A stretch of DNA of 64,000 nt, taken from NCBI GenBank assembly GCA_029433155.1, contig JAQYTT010000004.1, positions 31,165 to 95,164 of the forward strand. Reading direction: 5' to 3'. Position 1 is the first letter of the stretch. Every line of letters starts with the position of its first letter. The notes below the pieces were generated by a model. It did not search any database, was not told where the DNA came from, and saw only the letters and a list, made by a program, of their open reading frames with translations. The translations under genes were made by a program, and so were the position numbers. Shown piece by piece: positions 1 through 7,622 of the stretch. The stretch comes from Lactobacillaceae bacterium L1_55_11. GTDB lineage: Bacteria > Bacillota > Bacilli > Lactobacillales > Lactobacillaceae.

Positions 1-1
1 A

Positions 2-553
2 GCACTGGGATTAAGCCAGGCCGAGGTAGCCAATCAGCTCCACGTTAGCCGACAAACGATTTCCTACTGGGAAAACGACCGCCGCCAACCCGACATCGTT
101 AGTCTAATTAAACTCAGCAAAATCTACCACTTGTCCTTGGACGACCTGGTGAAAAACGACCCCAAGGTCATTAAAAAAATCGAAGCTGAGCAGCGAGAAC
201 TAGCATACAGCCGGTCCACCACTCTGAAAATCTTATCCCTGGTGAGTTTGGTGGTAGCGGTCCTCTTAATCGCCACTGTAATCAGCTTCGTCGGCCTGCA
301 CTGGCTCTCAGTAATTGAGTTCCGGATTGTCGCCACTGGCTTAATCTTTGTCCTGACCTTCCTGGCTTCAGCACCGGTCTTCTTGGTTACGCCACCGCAA
401 AATCCGGAACCAGTATTCATTAAACGTCCTAAACTGGGCAAAACTCACCTAGGCTATGGCACCAACGTTAATCCGCGTAACTACTGGGGCTTGGGGATTT
501 ACCTGCTCGCCTTCCTCCTAGTAACCACCGTAATCTGGATTCTGCCTCACTAA
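2..553 (+). CDS. XRE-family HTH regulator with membrane-anchored C-terminus (5' end outside window)
   Basis: The reading frame is open from base 2, so the N-terminus lies before the window. The visible start (LGLSQAEVANQLHVSRQTIS, then YWEND and PDI..L..LSKIYHLSLDDL) is a typical Cro/C1-type helix-turn-helix DNA-binding domain covering roughly the first 55 visible residues. After a short charged linker come three hydrophobic segments, so the protein is a DNA-binding domain tethered to the membrane. Such XRE-plus-membrane proteins are common in lactobacilli and their signals are mostly unknown. A rho-independent terminator follows the stop codon directly, so this is the last gene of its transcript. 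The family call is firm; no target can be named. Confidence 0.85.
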   Translation, partial: ALGLSQAEVANQLHVSRQTISYWENDRRQPDIVSLIKLSKIYHLSLDDLVKNDPKVIKKIEAEQRELAYSRSTTLKILSLVSLVVAVLLIATVISFVGLHWLSVIEFRIVATGLIFVLTFLASAPVFLVTPPQNPEPVFIKRPKLGKTHLGYGTNVNPRNYWGLGIYLLAFLLVTTVIWILPH

Positions 554-557
554 ACAC

Positions 558-581
558 AAAGACCCTCCACGGGTCTTTTTT
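558..581 (+). terminator. Rho-independent terminator after the XRE regulator
   Basis: The stem AAGACCC/GGGTCTT with a five-base loop is followed by a T run, six bases after the stop codon. Confidence 0.85.
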
Positions 582-643
582 GTTTACGAAATTTCCAATT
601 TCGACTATGCTGGACTGGACAGCAGATAGACAGGAGGTCCGCT

Positions 644-1018
644 ATGCCAAGTCCAGAACGTTACTACAAAATGACCGACAATGAACAGATTTTGTTCAAC
701 TCCTTGAGCGAAATCGCCCTGAAGCTAAACGATGATAACCGCAATCCCGTCTCCCTATCGCTGTTTTTATGGGAAATGGGCTTTGACGACCCTGATGCCA
801 AGGACAAGCTCTTTAAGGCCGCCATGGCCGTCGTCCTAAATTCGGACAATCCGCTGGAATTAAGGCGCCAAGATTTTTACCGTGAATTTGCAAAAGTATC
901 AGATGAATTTACCGACCCTGATAAGGATAAGATCTTGATTCAGTATATTTTGCGGTGGTTTGGTTTGAACTACACACCAATCTTGTACACCCTCGCTGAC
1001 AACATGCTAAAGGACTGA
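644..1018 (+). CDS. Small soluble protein of unknown family, paralog 1 of 3
   Basis: This 124-residue protein has no signal peptide or membrane segment and is rich in Asp, Lys and Leu. It starts at an ATG ten bases after a clear CAGGAGG ribosome binding site. It is a paralog of the next gene and of the broken gene on the other strand. Shared features are an ERY.K.T..E.ILFN start, a P[VI]S.SLFLW motif near residues 36-45, a G[FI]D.P.AKDK motif, a central F...FA.[VL]...F block and a W[FM]GLN motif near the C-terminus. I do not recognise the family. The compact, probably all-helical make-up would suit a small cytosolic binding or immunity-type protein, but this is speculation. Confidence 0.7.
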   Translation: MPSPERYYKMTDNEQILFNSLSEIALKLNDDNRNPVSLSLFLWEMGFDDPDAKDKLFKAAMAVVLNSDNPLELRRQDFYREFAKVSDEFTDPDKDKILIQYILRWFGLNYTPILYTLADNMLKD

Positions 1019-1021
1019 GCT

Positions 1022-1393
1022 ATGACGATAAATGCCAACCGCTACAAAAATCTCACGGCCTACGAAAAAATCCTGTTTAATAGCGTCGATGAAACGGCTA
1101 TCAAACTAGGCGATAGCAAGCGCAACCCAATATCCATCTCCCTCTTTTTATGGAAGTTAGGCATCGACAATCCCAAAGCCAAGGACAAAATCATCCATGC
1201 CACCTTACAAATCGTGATGAATGCCGACGATAAAATGTCATTAACTGCCCTGGATTTCGCCCGTAAATTTGCCCAACTATACGATGTCTTTACTGGCACT
1301 GAAAAAGACACCGATGCAGTCATTTACATCCTGACCTGGATGGGCCTCAATGGTTTTATCCACGTTTATGCGGTGTCACAAAATATTGTTTAA
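1022..1393 (+). CDS. Small soluble protein of unknown family, paralog 2 of 3
   Basis: This 123-residue protein begins three bases after paralog 1 ends (AAAGGACTGAGCTATG provides the ribosome binding site), so the two are co-transcribed. It keeps the family pattern: NRYKNLT, ILFN, NPISISLFLWKLG, AKDK, a central FARKFAQLYDVF block and TWMGLN. The high divergence from its neighbour, with motif positions kept, points to an old duplication under constraint and not a recent copy. No function is assigned. A terminator shared with the convergent broken paralog follows. Confidence 0.7.
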   Translation: MTINANRYKNLTAYEKILFNSVDETAIKLGDSKRNPISISLFLWKLGIDNPKAKDKIIHATLQIVMNADDKMSLTALDFARKFAQLYDVFTGTEKDTDAVIYILTWMGLNGFIHVYAVSQNIV

Positions 1394-1396
1394 ACA

Positions 1397-1428
1397 AAAA
1401 AGCCAAGCCCATTCGGACTTGGTTTTTT
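1397..1428. terminator. Bidirectional terminator between converging paralogs
   Basis: The stem AAGCCAAG/CTTGGTTT is flanked by an A run on the left and a T run on the right, so it can end transcription on both strands. An almost identical hairpin recurs at 1845-1876. Confidence 0.8.
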
Positions 1429-1429
1429 A

Positions 1430-1804
1430 TCATTCATTTTCTATATTTTTTGCAATTGGATATGCTAGTGGATAAACATGTAGACCAAACCACGTAAGCA
1501 GCTCAATAATTAGTTGCTTATCCTGTTTTGGATTACCAAATTCACTCGATACTTGAGCGAAAGCTTGACTAAAGTCATTAACTGCTAATTTCAATGGCTC
1601 CTCGGCCTTTAAAATTGTCCGATTAATTGCACTCATCAATTCGTCTTTGAGTGTTGGACTATCAAATCCCAAATGTCATAAAATTAATGACGGTGATACT
1701 GGTGCACCTTCTTCACTTTGAAGATGAAGCGCAATATCGTCCGCAATATGAAATAAAATCTGTTCATTATTAGTCATATTCTTATAACGATCTTCATTTA
1801 ACAT
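1430..1804 (-). pseudogene. Third paralog, interrupted by an in-frame TGA at a conserved Trp position
   Basis: Reading the minus strand from the ATG at 1804 gives a protein that aligns with the two paralogs end to end (DRYKNMTNNEQILFH, then PVSPSLIL). Codon 43 (1676-1678) is TGA exactly where the paralogs have the Trp of SLFLW. The frame then continues without further stops (HLGFDSP, LTWFGLH) to the normal end, for a total of 124 codons plus the stop, matching the 124 residues of paralog 1. A single G-to-A change from TGG explains it. The gene is more AT-rich than its paralogs. An internal TTG at 1672 could restart the C-terminal 80 residues. The alternatives are translational readthrough or a sequencing error. 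Confidence 0.75.
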
Positions 1805-1844
1805 TTTTATACCTAATTTTCCTCGTTTCTCATGATTAAAACAA

Positions 1845-1876
1845 AAAAGCCAAGTCCATTCGGACTTGGTTTTTTA
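1845..1876 (-). terminator. Terminator of the amidase gene
   Basis: The perfect stem CCAAGTCC/GGACTTGG has a four-base loop and A/T runs on either side. It lies just after the amidase stop codon on the minus strand and is nearly identical to the hairpin at 1397-1428. Confidence 0.8.
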
Positions 1877-1882
1877 TGTAGG

Positions 1883-3400
1883 TTAAACTTGACGGTAAAC
1901 GTAAGTGTATGGCGCTTCGCCGTCGGCCTTGGCCACCTTGTTGTAGTACTGGTCGTATGGCAGTTCACTGACGGCAGTGCCAGTAGCACCACCAGTATAG
2001 TAGCTGACCGAAATGGCCTTCGCATTTGGATCATTTGAACTAATCACTTGAACGTGACCGGCAGCACCGTTAGAAGCACCCTTTTGACCCCAAATAACGA
2101 TATCACCCTTCTGGGCATCCCATGACTGGTTCTCTGCAATCAGCTTGTAACCATTCTGGGTAAGATAGCTGTGCAAGCTATCCGTATTATATAAGTAAGC
2201 AGGTTGACTAGCACCGGCCTCGTAAAGAGCCTCAGTCATGGCACCGGAACAATCAGCCGTGCCATCAGTCCCATTCCGGGAGCCGCTCATGCTATAAGTC
2301 AGCTTACCTTCATTGTTGTAGAACCAGTTGACCAACTTGTCGTTGTCGACCTTGTGGGCACTGGCAGTAGTACTAGTCGAAACGGGTACCGCTGCGGCAG
2401 CGACCTGGCTGGCACTGGTTGACTGGCTAGCAGAAGCCGCCTGGTTCGCGGTCGTTGACTGGGCCTGGGAAGTGGCCGTAGTCTGGGCACTTTCAGAGGC
2501 ATTCATCGAACCATAAATCTGGTTCAAGTCCTGGCTAACGCCGGTGTGATCAGCCGTGTCACCAACCGCCTGAGTAGTGCTCTGACTGCTTGCAACGTTA
2601 GTTACCACTGGCTTAGCAGCAGTGGACTGACTTGACTGGCTGTTTACCACTGGCGTTACTGGGGCCTGACTATCAGCGGCACTTTCAGCCGGCAGACGGT
2701 AAGCAGGGGCCGCAGCAGCGGCAGCCTGCTGGCTACCCTGTTGAGAAGCAGCCGCTGAGGTTGACACGGACAGGCTGCTAGCAGCCTGGTTATCAGCCGC
2801 AGTTGATGCAGCAGCACTGCCAGCCGTACTTGCACTGGCACTACCGGCGTTAGCATTGGCTGCCACCACGTCTTGCGCCTGTGGCGTTGCCTCAGTTGGG
2901 GCAGCTAGGCCCTGGTTAGGGTCAACGACTAAGAGCTTGCTGCCTTGGTCGTCACTAGCAGCGGCTGGCACCACGCTTTGGCTGCTGACCTGGTAACCGG
3001 CATCCGCCAGGCTACCCTGCGCTTGGGCCTGATCGCTGAGCTTGTAGCCCGCTAGAATCATCCCCTCGCTAGGTAGGTGGAAGCGCTGGGCCAAGTCGGC
3101 AGCAGTCGTGTCATAGTTAGCAGCGATGGTATCGAGGGTATCACCCCACTGAACCTGGTAGTCAGCCGCATCGGCCGGCTTACCCTGCTGAGCAATCTGG
3201 TCACGGACCTGGTCAGCCGTATTCTGGACCCAGTTACTCTGTCCATCCTTTTTAGAACCGGGACGGTCATCTGCCTTAACTTGGGCAGACTGCGTTAGGA
3301 GTGATGCTGGCAGCATCGCACTAGTAACCATTAACGTTGTGGCACCCGCATTCACAAAATGTTTAGCAGCCTTCTTTTGCCGCACTTGTTTCGGCCTCAT
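1883..3400 (-). CDS. Secreted LysM-amidase_5 type peptidoglycan hydrolase
   Basis: The ATG at 3400 gives 505 residues and sits 11 bases after GGAGG; a TTG further upstream is less likely. Residues 1-45 form an export signal (basic start, hydrophobic stretch, cleavage near QVKADD). A single LysM domain follows near residues 80-125 (YQVQWGDTLDTIAANY), which binds cell-wall glycan. A 220-residue linker is made almost only of Ser, Ala, Gln and Thr. The last 155 residues match the bacteriophage-type peptidoglycan amidohydrolase family (TYSMSGSRNG, TADCSG with the catalytic Cys, GDIVIWG, and GHVQV with the catalytic His). It probably cuts wall peptides at the cell surface. A WalR box upstream suggests control by WalRK, which is encoded in this window. 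Confidence 0.88.
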   Translation of the reverse strand: MRPKQVRQKKAAKHFVNAGATTLMVTSAMLPASLLTQSAQVKADDRPGSKKDGQSNWVQNTADQVRDQIAQQGKPADAADYQVQWGDTLDTIAANYDTTAADLAQRFHLPSEGMILAGYKLSDQAQAQGSLADAGYQVSSQSVVPAAASDDQGSKLLVVDPNQGLAAPTEATPQAQDVVAANANAGSASASTAGSAAASTAADNQAASSLSVSTSAAASQQGSQQAAAAAAPAYRLPAESAADSQAPVTPVVNSQSSQSTAAKPVVTNVASSQSTTQAVGDTADHTGVSQDLNQIYGSMNASESAQTTATSQAQSTTANQAASASQSTSASQVAAAAVPVSTSTTASAHKVDNDKLVNWFYNNEGKLTYSMSGSRNGTDGTADCSGAMTEALYEAGASQPAYLYNTDSLHSYLTQNGYKLIAENQSWDAQKGDIVIWGQKGASNGAAGHVQVISSNDPNAKAISVSYYTGGATGTAVSELPYDQYYNKVAKADGEAPYTYVYRQV

Positions 3401-3438
3401 AGTTCCTAAGTCCTCCAAGAAAAGTAGTGTATCTGAAT

Positions 3439-3483
3439 TCTATACTATCAAATCCATCAGCGAATTTGTAAAATAATTGTAAA
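3439..3483 (-). promoter_or_regulatory. Promoter region with a perfect WalR (YycF) box for the amidase gene
   Basis: TGTAAA-ATAAT-TGTAAA at 3467-3483 matches the published WalR consensus TGT(A/T)A(A/T/C)-N5-TGT(A/T)A(A/T/C) without mismatch. A third half-site, TGTAAT, lies at 3498-3503. A TATAGA-like -10 lies at 3439-3444 on the minus strand with a poor -35, as expected for an activated promoter. WalR typically controls wall-lytic enzymes, as here. Confidence 0.7.
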
Positions 3484-3522
3484 AAATTCTTAAAATTTGT
3501 AATAAAAGGTTAAAGGCCCGGC

Positions 3523-3804
3523 AGCAAAACGTTGCCCTTAAGCGGTTTTGCTTTGCTACTAAATAGCCGACGCCCCCGGTCCAGCTTAGAAAGCCTGGCT
3601 GACATCAGTCAAAGTCTCAACCCGGACCGGATTATTACCCATTCCCATAATCACAGGACCAAGTTAAAAAGTGGTCCCAGTTATAGCTGTCCAAATTATA
3701 GTCCGATTCTTCACAAAAATCACCCCCAAACATCTGTTCAAGGGCAGCCTTAAGCCCTTTTCACCGAATGGGATTCGGTTCAACCAGGGATAACCATGCC
3801 CTGG
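3523..3804. ncRNA. Possible structured RNA: six successive hairpins
   Basis: Inverted repeats are AGCAAAAC/GTTTTGCT (3523-3552), CCGGTCC/GGACCGG (3576-3630), GGACCA/TGGTCC (3656-3677), AAGGGC/GCCCTT (3740-3759), ACCGAAT/ATTCGGT (3763-3779) and CCAGGG/CCCTGG (3784-3804). The density is well above that of other gaps in the window. The strand is undecided: minus would read toward the amidase gene, but a separate promoter seems to lie between. No tmRNA, RNase P, SRP, T-box or ydaO core is visible. Confidence 0.3.
3586..3714 (-). pseudogene. Possible broken or readthrough short ORF inside the hairpin block
   Basis: GGGGGTGA, a fair ribosome binding site, is followed by a GTG start and 16 codons (basic start, then hydrophobic TIIWTAITGTTF) up to TAA at 3664-3666. 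The same frame then stays open for 25 more codons (LGPVIMGMGNNPVRVETLTD) to TAA at 3586. The basic-hydrophobic-polar layout resembles a small exported peptide with one stop in the middle. It overlaps the hairpin stems, so it may be chance. Confidence 0.2.
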
Positions 3805-3910
3805 CAGCGCCTTTTTATTAGAACTTTCTATCGGCATAATTAACGGAATTTTTTCAACCTTACCAGTTAAATAACGAACTAGAACGTTTGTTTTCCCCCG
3901 AAACCAAACA

Positions 3911-3938
3911 AAAAACCCAGGACAATCCTGGGCTTTTT
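3911..3938 (-). terminator. Terminator after the aminotransferase-tautomerase operon
   Basis: The stem AGCCCAGG/CCTGGGTT is followed on the minus strand by a T run. Confidence 0.8.
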
Positions 3939-3955
3939 GTGCTAGTAAAACCTCA

Positions 3956-4330
3956 CTAGTCCATCACTTCCCCACGGCCAAAGCTCCATGAGTAGGTTTC
4001 GTTAAAGGTGATGTTAATCATGACATCTTCGGGTGGGACCAACCCACTTTCCGACAAATTGGTCACAATTTCCTTATATAAGGTACGCACTGCTTCCTCG
4101 CTGCGCTTCTTACTCGTAATCGAAATCACAGTTACCTTGTCGGTCCGGGGATAACCAAGACCGGTGTCCTCGATGATCATTTCATCGGGGTCGTGCTGGG
4201 TTACCACCTGGTAACGGTCACGGTCGGGCACCTTAAAGGAAACCAAGACGGCTTCATGGATGGCATCCAAAATTCCACGGATTTCACCCTCCGTGCGGCC
4301 CTTTAAAATATCAACTTTAATTAATGGCAT
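3956..4330 (-). CDS. Tautomerase-superfamily protein (MSAD-like)
   Basis: This 124-residue protein begins Met-Pro; in this superfamily the exposed Pro after Met removal is the catalytic base. The start (PLIKVDILKGRTEGEIRGIL) and end (YSWSFGRGE) match the branch related to malonate semialdehyde decarboxylase and YusQ-type tautomerases, which is twice the length of the 62-residue 4-oxalocrotonate type. The start is fixed by GGAGG six bases before ATG. It lies 13 bases after the class III aminotransferase and is co-transcribed with it, so it may act on an oxo-acid linked to that enzyme. The substrate is unknown. Confidence 0.8.
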   Translation of the reverse strand: MPLIKVDILKGRTEGEIRGILDAIHEAVLVSFKVPDRDRYQVVTQHDPDEMIIEDTGLGYPRTDKVTVISITSKKRSEEAVRTLYKEIVTNLSESGLVPPEDVMINITFNETYSWSFGRGEVMD

Positions 4331-4343
4331 TTATTCCTCCAAA

Positions 4344-5672
4344 TTATCCAGCAGCAATTTCATCGGCGATTGACATCACTTCGTCGAGCTTAGGGAATTC
4401 AGCCGCTAGCTCTTCACTGGTGATAATCAATGGTGGTGCCACAAAGATAACACTTTCATGAGAATAAGTCATGAAGTGCCGCTTCTTTAACTCGGCAACC
4501 AACTTCGGCATAATACCTTCCGGATCACGGCCGTAAGGTACCAATGGTTCATGAGTCTCTGGATTGCGCGTAAATTCAACCGCCGCAAAGAGACCAATCG
4601 AACGAATATCACCCACACTTGGGTGCTTTGCCTTCAAATCTTCGAGGGCAGCCTTGAGTTCCTTACCAACTTCTTGAACGTGTTCGCCAATCTTGTGGTC
4701 GTCATAGAACTTCATGCTAGCTACGCCGGCCGCACAGGCCAGTGGGTGGCCAGAATAAGTCAAACCAGTTGGCATGGGGTTGTCGTTATAGTAATCCGCA
4801 ATCTTAGACTGGACCACTACGCCACCAAGGGGAACGTAACCGGAGGTAACCCCCTTGGCGAAGGTGATAATGTCAGGTACCACATCAAAATTCTGGAAGG
4901 CAAAGAGCTTACCAGTCCGGTAGAAACCAACCATAACTTCATCACAGACCATCAAAATGTTGAACTCGTCACAGAGCTCACGAACACCCTTCAAATAACC
5001 CTTTGGTGGGATAATCACCCCGTTTGATCCGGTAATCGTTTCCAACCAGATGGCCGCAATATCTTCGGGGCCTTCATAAATAATTTGGTCCCGCAACGTC
5101 TTTAGATAGTAGTTAGTTGCTTCTTCTTCACTGCTAAACTTCAACGGTGCGTGGTACAGATAAGGATCAAAGAACTTAACAAATCCGGGTGACAGGGGTT
5201 CTGAGAAATGCTTCCGTGGTTCACCAGTCAGACCACCAGAACCCTGGGTTGCACCGTGATAAGAACGGTAGCGGGACAGCACTTTTTGCTTGCCAGTGTA
5301 GGCTCGGGCAATTTTCAAAGCACTTTCGTTTGCTTCAGTACCGGCGTTGGCGAAGAATACTTTACCAAACTCGTCGGGCAACTTATCGATAATTGCCTTA
5401 GCCAACTTTGAACGGGATTCAGCGGCATACACCGGTGATACAAAGGCAAATTTACTGAGCTGATCGGCAATCGCCTGATTGACCTCCTGATTATTGAAGC
5501 CAATATTATTATTGATTAGAAGAGATGACATGTCGGTGTACTTTTCACCCTTGTCATCCCAGAAGTAGACGCCTTCGCCCTTGGTAACGACCAGCGGGTC
5601 TAAGCCAGCTTGCTTAACCCACGGTTGCAACACGTATTCCAATTGCTCTGCCTTAATATCCGATGTTGCCAT
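4344..5672 (-). CDS. Class III PLP-dependent aminotransferase
   Basis: The 442-residue protein is full length for fold-type I class III transaminases. Visible motifs are FFANAGTEANESALKIAR (cofactor phosphate binding), SYHGAT, the Asp of LMVCDEVMVGFYRTG that pairs with the pyridine nitrogen, and FAKGVTSGYVPLGGV with the Schiff-base Lys. The wording is nearest to omega-amino acid or taurine-pyruvate-type enzymes, but the substrate cannot be read from sequence. The ATG at 5672 follows AAGGAGG by seven bases; longer in-frame extensions lack such a site. It sits head to head with an amino-acid permease and upstream of a tautomerase, which suggests an amino-acid uptake and transamination unit. Confidence 0.85.
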   Translation of the reverse strand: MATSDIKAEQLEYVLQPWVKQAGLDPLVVTKGEGVYFWDDKGEKYTDMSSLLINNNIGFNNQEVNQAIADQLSKFAFVSPVYAAESRSKLAKAIIDKLPDEFGKVFFANAGTEANESALKIARAYTGKQKVLSRYRSYHGATQGSGGLTGEPRKHFSEPLSPGFVKFFDPYLYHAPLKFSSEEEATNYYLKTLRDQIIYEGPEDIAAIWLETITGSNGVIIPPKGYLKGVRELCDEFNILMVCDEVMVGFYRTGKLFAFQNFDVVPDIITFAKGVTSGYVPLGGVVVQSKIADYYNDNPMPTGLTYSGHPLACAAGVASMKFYDDHKIGEHVQEVGKELKAALEDLKAKHPSVGDIRSIGLFAAVEFTRNPETHEPLVPYGRDPEGIMPKLVAELKKRHFMTYSHESVIFVAPPLIITSEELAAEFPKLDEVMSIADEIAAG

Positions 5673-5805
5673 AGAAGCCTCCTTCGTATGCTGGCTGCCC
5701 AGCACTGAGAAATTTCGACCCAAGCCCGCACTGGTGCGCCTGGTGCGCACTGACGGATTGGATTTGACTCGAATATTAGCATGGATAAATGAGAAAAGTC
5801 TTATT

Positions 5806-5829
5806 AAGTTGTCATGTTTCCTGACAAAA
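5806..5829 (+). promoter_or_regulatory. Conserved 24-bp element upstream of permease 1
   Basis: AAGTTGTCATGTTTCCTGAC plus AAAA is matched at 7458-7481 upstream of permease 2 with three differences. It contains a TGACA core that may be a -35 region or an operator for a shared regulator, and it lies in the divergent aminotransferase-permease spacer. Confidence 0.45.
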
Positions 5830-5892
5830 TATTCCTTGCATTCCGAATGATAGATGGTAATTTATATGTAATCTTCACATAAAGGCGAACGT

Positions 5893-5912
5893 AAATGACC
5901 GCCAGGTCATTT
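5893..5912. promoter_or_regulatory. Dyad in the permease 1 leader
   Basis: AAATGACC-GCCA-GGTCATTT is a perfect 8-bp inverted repeat 38 bases before the permease start, partly extended by outer bases (CGAACG and TTTTCG). It lacks a T run, so it is more likely an operator or leader hairpin than a terminator. Confidence 0.4.
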
Positions 5913-5949
5913 ATTTTCGTTATACATATGTCCAAGGGAGGATAAGTAT

Positions 5950-7344
5950 ATGGCAGCACCAACCAACAACGTCGAGGTTAACCAAGACGGTACCCGGCGG
6001 ACCCTGTCCAATCGTCATGTTCAAATGATTGCCATTGGTGGCACGATTGGCACCGGCCTCTTCCTCGGTTCAGGTAGTACCATTTCCCAATCGGGACCTT
6101 CCATTATGATTTTGTACGCCCTCTTAGGGATGGTGTTCTTCTTCATGATGCGGTCCATCGGTGAAATGCTTTACGCCCACCCCGAGCAACACACTTTCGT
6201 GGCCTTTATCACCAAATACCTAGGCATGAGCCAGGGGGTCTTTGCCGGCGTTACCTACTGGCTGGGACTAGTTTTCACCGGGATGGCCGAATTAACCGCC
6301 ATCGCAATCTACGTTAAGTTCTGGTTCCCACATTGGAACAGTGCTGTAATTCAGATTGTTTTCCTGGTCGTTTTGGCCCTGCTGAACATTATGGCCGCCC
6401 GGATTTTTGGCGAAACGGAATTCTGGTTTGCCATCATTAAAATCGTGGCCATCCTTTCGATGATTGTTACCGGGGTCTTCATGGTCCTGACTGGTTTCCG
6501 TGACCCTAACGGGGTCCAAGCCAGCTTTGGTAACGTTTTCCAAAACTTCCAGATGTTCCCTCACGGGGTGAACGCCTTTATCGGTTCGATCCCACTGGTA
6601 TTCTTCTCATTGATTGCCATGGAGTTCATCGGCATCACCATTGGTGAAACCAAGAACCCCCGTGCCGTTTTGAAGAAGGCCGTTAACCAAACGGTTTACC
6701 GGATTTTGCTTTTCTACATTGGCGCCCTGTTCATTATCATGTCCATCACGCCATGGACCACTATCCAGCCTAACAACAGTCCCTTTGTTCAGGTTTTCAA
6801 GTTAGCTGGTCTGCCTGCTGCGGCAGCGATTATCAACTTCGTTGTTTTGACTTCCGCCGCTTCAGCCTTGAACAGTGTCATCTTCTCCGGTGGCCGGCAC
6901 CTTTATCAGATTGCTGAAGAAGTTGAGTGGAAGGCCATCAAGCCTCTGGGTAAGATTGCGAAAAACGGGATTCCAATTGCGGCCATCCTCTTCTCAGTTG
7001 CCCTGATGTTCTTTGCACCGGTGATTTCTTCGGTGCCAGCCATCAGCAACGCCTTCCAGTTTGTTAGTGGGGCGGCTAGTGATCTCTTCCTCTTTGTCTA
7101 CGTGCTTACCATGTTAGCTCACCGGAAGTTCCGTCAGTCCAGCGACTTCTTGCCTAACGGTTTCAAGATGCCTTTCTATAACATCTCCAGTCCACTGACG
7201 ATTGCAGCCTTTATCGTCGTCTTCTTGACCCTCTTCACCAACCCTAACGATGTCATCCCCGCCGTGGGTGCCGTCGCTTGGATTATCATCTTCGGTGGTT
7301 TCTGCTACCTGATGTACCGCGGTCATAACCACGAAATCGATTAA
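5950..7344 (+). CDS. Amino-acid permease, APC superfamily AAT family (copy 1)
   Basis: The 464-residue protein has about 12 membrane helices. Its N-terminus carries the family signature (LSNRHVQMIAIGGTIGTGLF) in which the unwound GTIGTGLF of helix 1 contacts substrate, and EFIGITIGETKNPR marks the helix 6 region. It imports an amino acid by proton symport at the cell membrane; which one is not readable, and LysP, GABA-type and aromatic permeases all share these motifs. GGGAGG before ATG fixes the start. It faces the aminotransferase and is followed by a strong terminator and then by a close paralog. Confidence 0.88.
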   Translation: MAAPTNNVEVNQDGTRRTLSNRHVQMIAIGGTIGTGLFLGSGSTISQSGPSIMILYALLGMVFFFMMRSIGEMLYAHPEQHTFVAFITKYLGMSQGVFAGVTYWLGLVFTGMAELTAIAIYVKFWFPHWNSAVIQIVFLVVLALLNIMAARIFGETEFWFAIIKIVAILSMIVTGVFMVLTGFRDPNGVQASFGNVFQNFQMFPHGVNAFIGSIPLVFFSLIAMEFIGITIGETKNPRAVLKKAVNQTVYRILLFYIGALFIIMSITPWTTIQPNNSPFVQVFKLAGLPAAAAIINFVVLTSAASALNSVIFSGGRHLYQIAEEVEWKAIKPLGKIAKNGIPIAAILFSVALMFFAPVISSVPAISNAFQFVSGAASDLFLFVYVLTMLAHRKFRQSSDFLPNGFKMPFYNISSPLTIAAFIVVFLTLFTNPNDVIPAVGAVAWIIIFGGFCYLMYRGHNHEID

Positions 7345-7379
7345 CCTAGTTTTGCTAAAGTCTTAGCACCTCCATTTCC

Positions 7380-7415
7380 ACAGACGCCTAAATTGCTTGC
7401 GATTTAGGCGTCTGT
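7380..7415 (+). terminator. Terminator after permease 1
   Basis: A 13-bp perfect stem (CAGACGCCTAAAT and its complement) with an eight-base loop and TTTT lies 36 bases after the stop codon. Confidence 0.9.
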
Positions 7416-7457
7416 TTTGTCGTTATCATAAGTGATTTTGATGAGACTTTGCTCATA

Positions 7458-7481
7458 AAGTTGTAATGTTTATTGACAAAA
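7458..7481 (+). promoter_or_regulatory. Conserved 24-bp element upstream of permease 2
   Basis: AAGTTGTAATGTTTATTGAC plus AAAA repeats the element at 5806-5829. Its TTGACA could be a -35, but no well-spaced -10 is clear. The leader to the permease start is about 140 bases and holds no other recognisable signal. Confidence 0.45.
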
Positions 7482-7622
7482 ACAAGTGATAGCAGGATTG
7501 CCGCCATTATATTAGTAAGCAACGATTCATTTTGAAGATGGGTCGAATCTTAATTGACGAGAACCAGCCAGCCCTCAGGCCCGCTAAATTCGGCCGACTG
7601 CTTGCTAAATGGAGGAAAGCCT

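Larger units (their letters stand above)
3419..3955. other. Intergenic region, 0.5 kb: promoter, hairpin-rich block, no confident gene
   Basis: From left to right this holds the amidase promoter with its WalR box, then a 280-base block of six inverted repeats (3523-3804), then about 100 AT-rich bases and the terminator of the tautomerase gene (3911-3938). I found no match to riboswitch or housekeeping RNA cores I know. Confidence 0.6.

Noticed and set aside
3532..3753. 73-codon plus-strand ORF in the amidase upstream region
   Set aside because: No ribosome binding site, unusual composition and overlap with the hairpins; it reads as chance.
3523..3804. c-di-AMP (ydaO-type) riboswitch before the amidase gene
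   Set aside because: Such riboswitches often precede wall hydrolases, and CCGCTTAA appears, but the diagnostic GGGGACCCA-, GGGGTGAA- and CCGTCAGCTAACC-like blocks are absent on both strands.
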